This document shows, piece after piece, positions 5,936 through 7,134 of a DNA stretch of 7,134 bases. Positions within the stretch are counted from its first letter, which is position 1, and every line of letters begins with the position of its first letter. The stretch covers positions 1 to 7,134 of the forward strand of contig JAEWWO010000255.1 of NCBI GenBank assembly GCA_023396345.1, given 5' to 3'. This DNA is from Bacteroidota bacterium. GTDB taxonomy: Bacteria > Bacteroidota > Bacteroidia > Chitinophagales > Chitinophagaceae. Position numbers and translations under genes: made by a program. Under the pieces are notes generated by a model, which saw only the letters and a list, made by a program, of their open reading frames with translations, was not told the origin of the DNA and searched no databases.

Positions 5936-7134
5936 TTATTTGTGGAAATAATTTACCAATTCTTTTAAATTATCCATAGAGAAATTTTGTTGTTCACCGG
6001 TAGATAAATTCTTAACTACACAGGAATTATTTTGTAATTCACTTTCTCCGATAATAATAATGTGCGGAATATTTTTCTTTTCAGCATATTTAAATTGTTT
6101 GTCAAATTTTGCTTTTTCGTGGTATAGCTCGCAACGTATTTGTTGATTGCGTAGTTGCTGCATCAGATGAAATGCCGACATGCTTTCTTTTTCTCCTAAA
6201 TTAAAAAACAATACATCGGTTGTCTGTTGCACTGTTTGCGGAAAAAGTTGCAACTCTTCCATTACATCATAAATTCTGTCTACACCAAAGCTGATACCCA
6301 CACCGGGAATATTGGGTACTCCAAACAATCCTGTAAGGTCATCATATCTGCCACCGCCACCAATACTGCCGATACTTACATTCAGTGCTTTAATTTCAAA
6401 TATGGTACCTGTGTAATAATTTAATCCTCTTGCAAGTGTAAAGTCAGCAGTCAGATTATCGGCATAGACATTGTTTAATAAATATTCCAGCTCCCCAATT
6501 CCTTCCGCAGCAAGTGGCTGGTCGCCCAATAATTCTTTTATTGATGTAAGTTTTTCCGTATTACTTCCGGCAACGGAAAGATATTTTTCTATGGTTTCTA
6601 TCTGTTGATTTTCTAAGCCTCTTACAACAAGTTCTTCCTTTACTTTCTCAATACCAATTTTATCGAGTTTGTCTATGGCGATAGTGATATCTGTAAGTTT
6701 ATCACAGCCTCCGCATTTTTCTGCCAGTGCAGCAAGTATTTTTCTGTTGTTGATTTTTATTTCAACGGGAATATTCAGTTTACTGAAAGCCTGATGATAA
6801 ATGTTTATTAACTCCAGTTCGTTCAGCAAAGATTTGCTTCCCACTACATCGCAATCGCACTGATAAAATTCTCTGTAACGTCCTTTCTGCGGACGGTCTG
6901 CACGCCATACCGGTTGAATCTGGTATCGCTTGTACGGAAAAGTAAGTTGCCCGTGATTCATGGCAACGTATCTTGCAAAGGGAATAGTAAGATCGTAACG
7001 CAAGGCACGTTCTGTAATATTCTTATCAGATTTTCCCTGCAATATATTTTGAAATCCGTTTTCTGTTTTTTCTTTTTTATTAGGATTGTCTAAACCATTG
7101 TTGAGGAGTTTATAAATCAGTTTATCACCTTCTT
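5936..7134 (-). CDS. hisS: Histidyl-tRNA synthetase, N-terminus beyond window edge
   Basis: Class II synthetase that charges tRNA-His with histidine in the cytoplasm. The frame is open to the window edge, giving 398 complete codons; roughly 55-65 N-terminal residues including motif 1 are missing. The codon at 7042 is TTG, an internal Leu. Numbering from the first visible residue (Glu, 7130-7132): RALRYDLT at 42-49, a histidine/ATP pocket loop; motif 2 with Arg77, then RPQKGRYREFYQCD at 80-93; an inserted domain with CGGCDKLTDITIAIDKLDKIG-like sequence at 140-160; the HisRS-specific ARGLNYYTGTIFE at 234-246 with Arg235; SIGGGGRYDDLTG and motif 3 GVGISFGVDRI at 277-287; and an anticodon-binding domain from about 305 to the end. 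REFYQCD resembles the eukaryote-like HisRS branch rather than the E. coli type (RQFHQ). This makes it a HisRS and not HisZ, which lacks the anticodon domain. Confidence 0.97.
   Translation of the reverse strand, partial: EGDKLIYKLLNNGLDNPNKKEKTENGFQNILQGKSDKNITERALRYDLTIPFARYVAMNHGQLTFPYKRYQIQPVWRADRPQKGRYREFYQCDCDVVGSKSLLNELELINIYHQAFSKLNIPVEIKINNRKILAALAEKCGGCDKLTDITIAIDKLDKIGIEKVKEELVVRGLENQQIETIEKYLSVAGSNTEKLTSIKELLGDQPLAAEGIGELEYLLNNVYADNLTADFTLARGLNYYTGTIFEIKALNVSIGSIGGGGRYDDLTGLFGVPNIPGVGISFGVDRIYDVMEELQLFPQTVQQTTDVLFFNLGEKESMSAFHLMQQLRNQQIRCELYHEKAKFDKQFKYAEKKNIPHIIIIGESELQNNSCVVKNLSTGEQQNFSMDNLKELVNYFHK

Noticed and set aside
7040..7042. TTG at 7042 as the hisS start codon
   Set aside because: The open frame continues to the window edge with HisRS-like sequence (GDKLIYKLLNNG), so this codon is an internal Leu.

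Overview
The window looks like ordinary chromosomal housekeeping sequence from a member of the Bacteroidota, probably a Chitinophagales- or Sphingobacteriales-like lineage. The evidence is the AT-rich composition, the histidyl-tRNA synthetase type (motif 2 reads REFYQCD), a DnaJ tail ending in [10 protein letters not shown], start regions without clear Shine-Dalgarno sequences, and a long acyl-CoA ligase with the C-terminus TPKRSIKRYLY. The phylum assignment is inferred from protein character, not from a database search; the order is a guess.

Layout. Positions 1-1134 (+) hold dnaJ, lacking only its first few codons. Positions 1151-1201 form a perfect 24-bp inverted repeat with A/T tracts at its base, a bidirectional terminator between dnaJ and the convergent minus-strand block. 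All other genes lie on the minus strand and are transcribed from right to left: hisS (5936-7134, N-terminus outside the window), a small uncharacterised lipoprotein (5339-5893), an ABC-F ATPase of the Uup type (3335-5221), a Nudix hydrolase (2880-3311) and a long-chain fatty acid-CoA ligase-like enzyme (1215-2843). Gaps inside this block are 42, 117, 23 and 36 bases, and no strong internal terminator is visible. Partial or complete co-transcription is therefore possible, with a promoter most likely in the 117-base gap ahead of the ABC-F gene.

How the genes fit together. DnaJ (protein folding), HisRS (tRNA charging) and Uup (ribosome- or DNA-linked ATPase) are general maintenance functions. 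The Nudix enzyme and the acyl-CoA ligase have no evident pathway link to them or to each other. There is no mobile element, CRISPR array, tRNA, rRNA, phage gene or defence module here, and I see no convincing new system. The points worth a second look are small: the hairpin as a possible dispersed repeat, Ser in place of the usual catalytic Lys in the acyl-CoA ligase, a Nudix box with Asn in place of Gly, a TATCTTCG element ahead of two genes (one implying a nearly leaderless mRNA), and the orphan lipoprotein.
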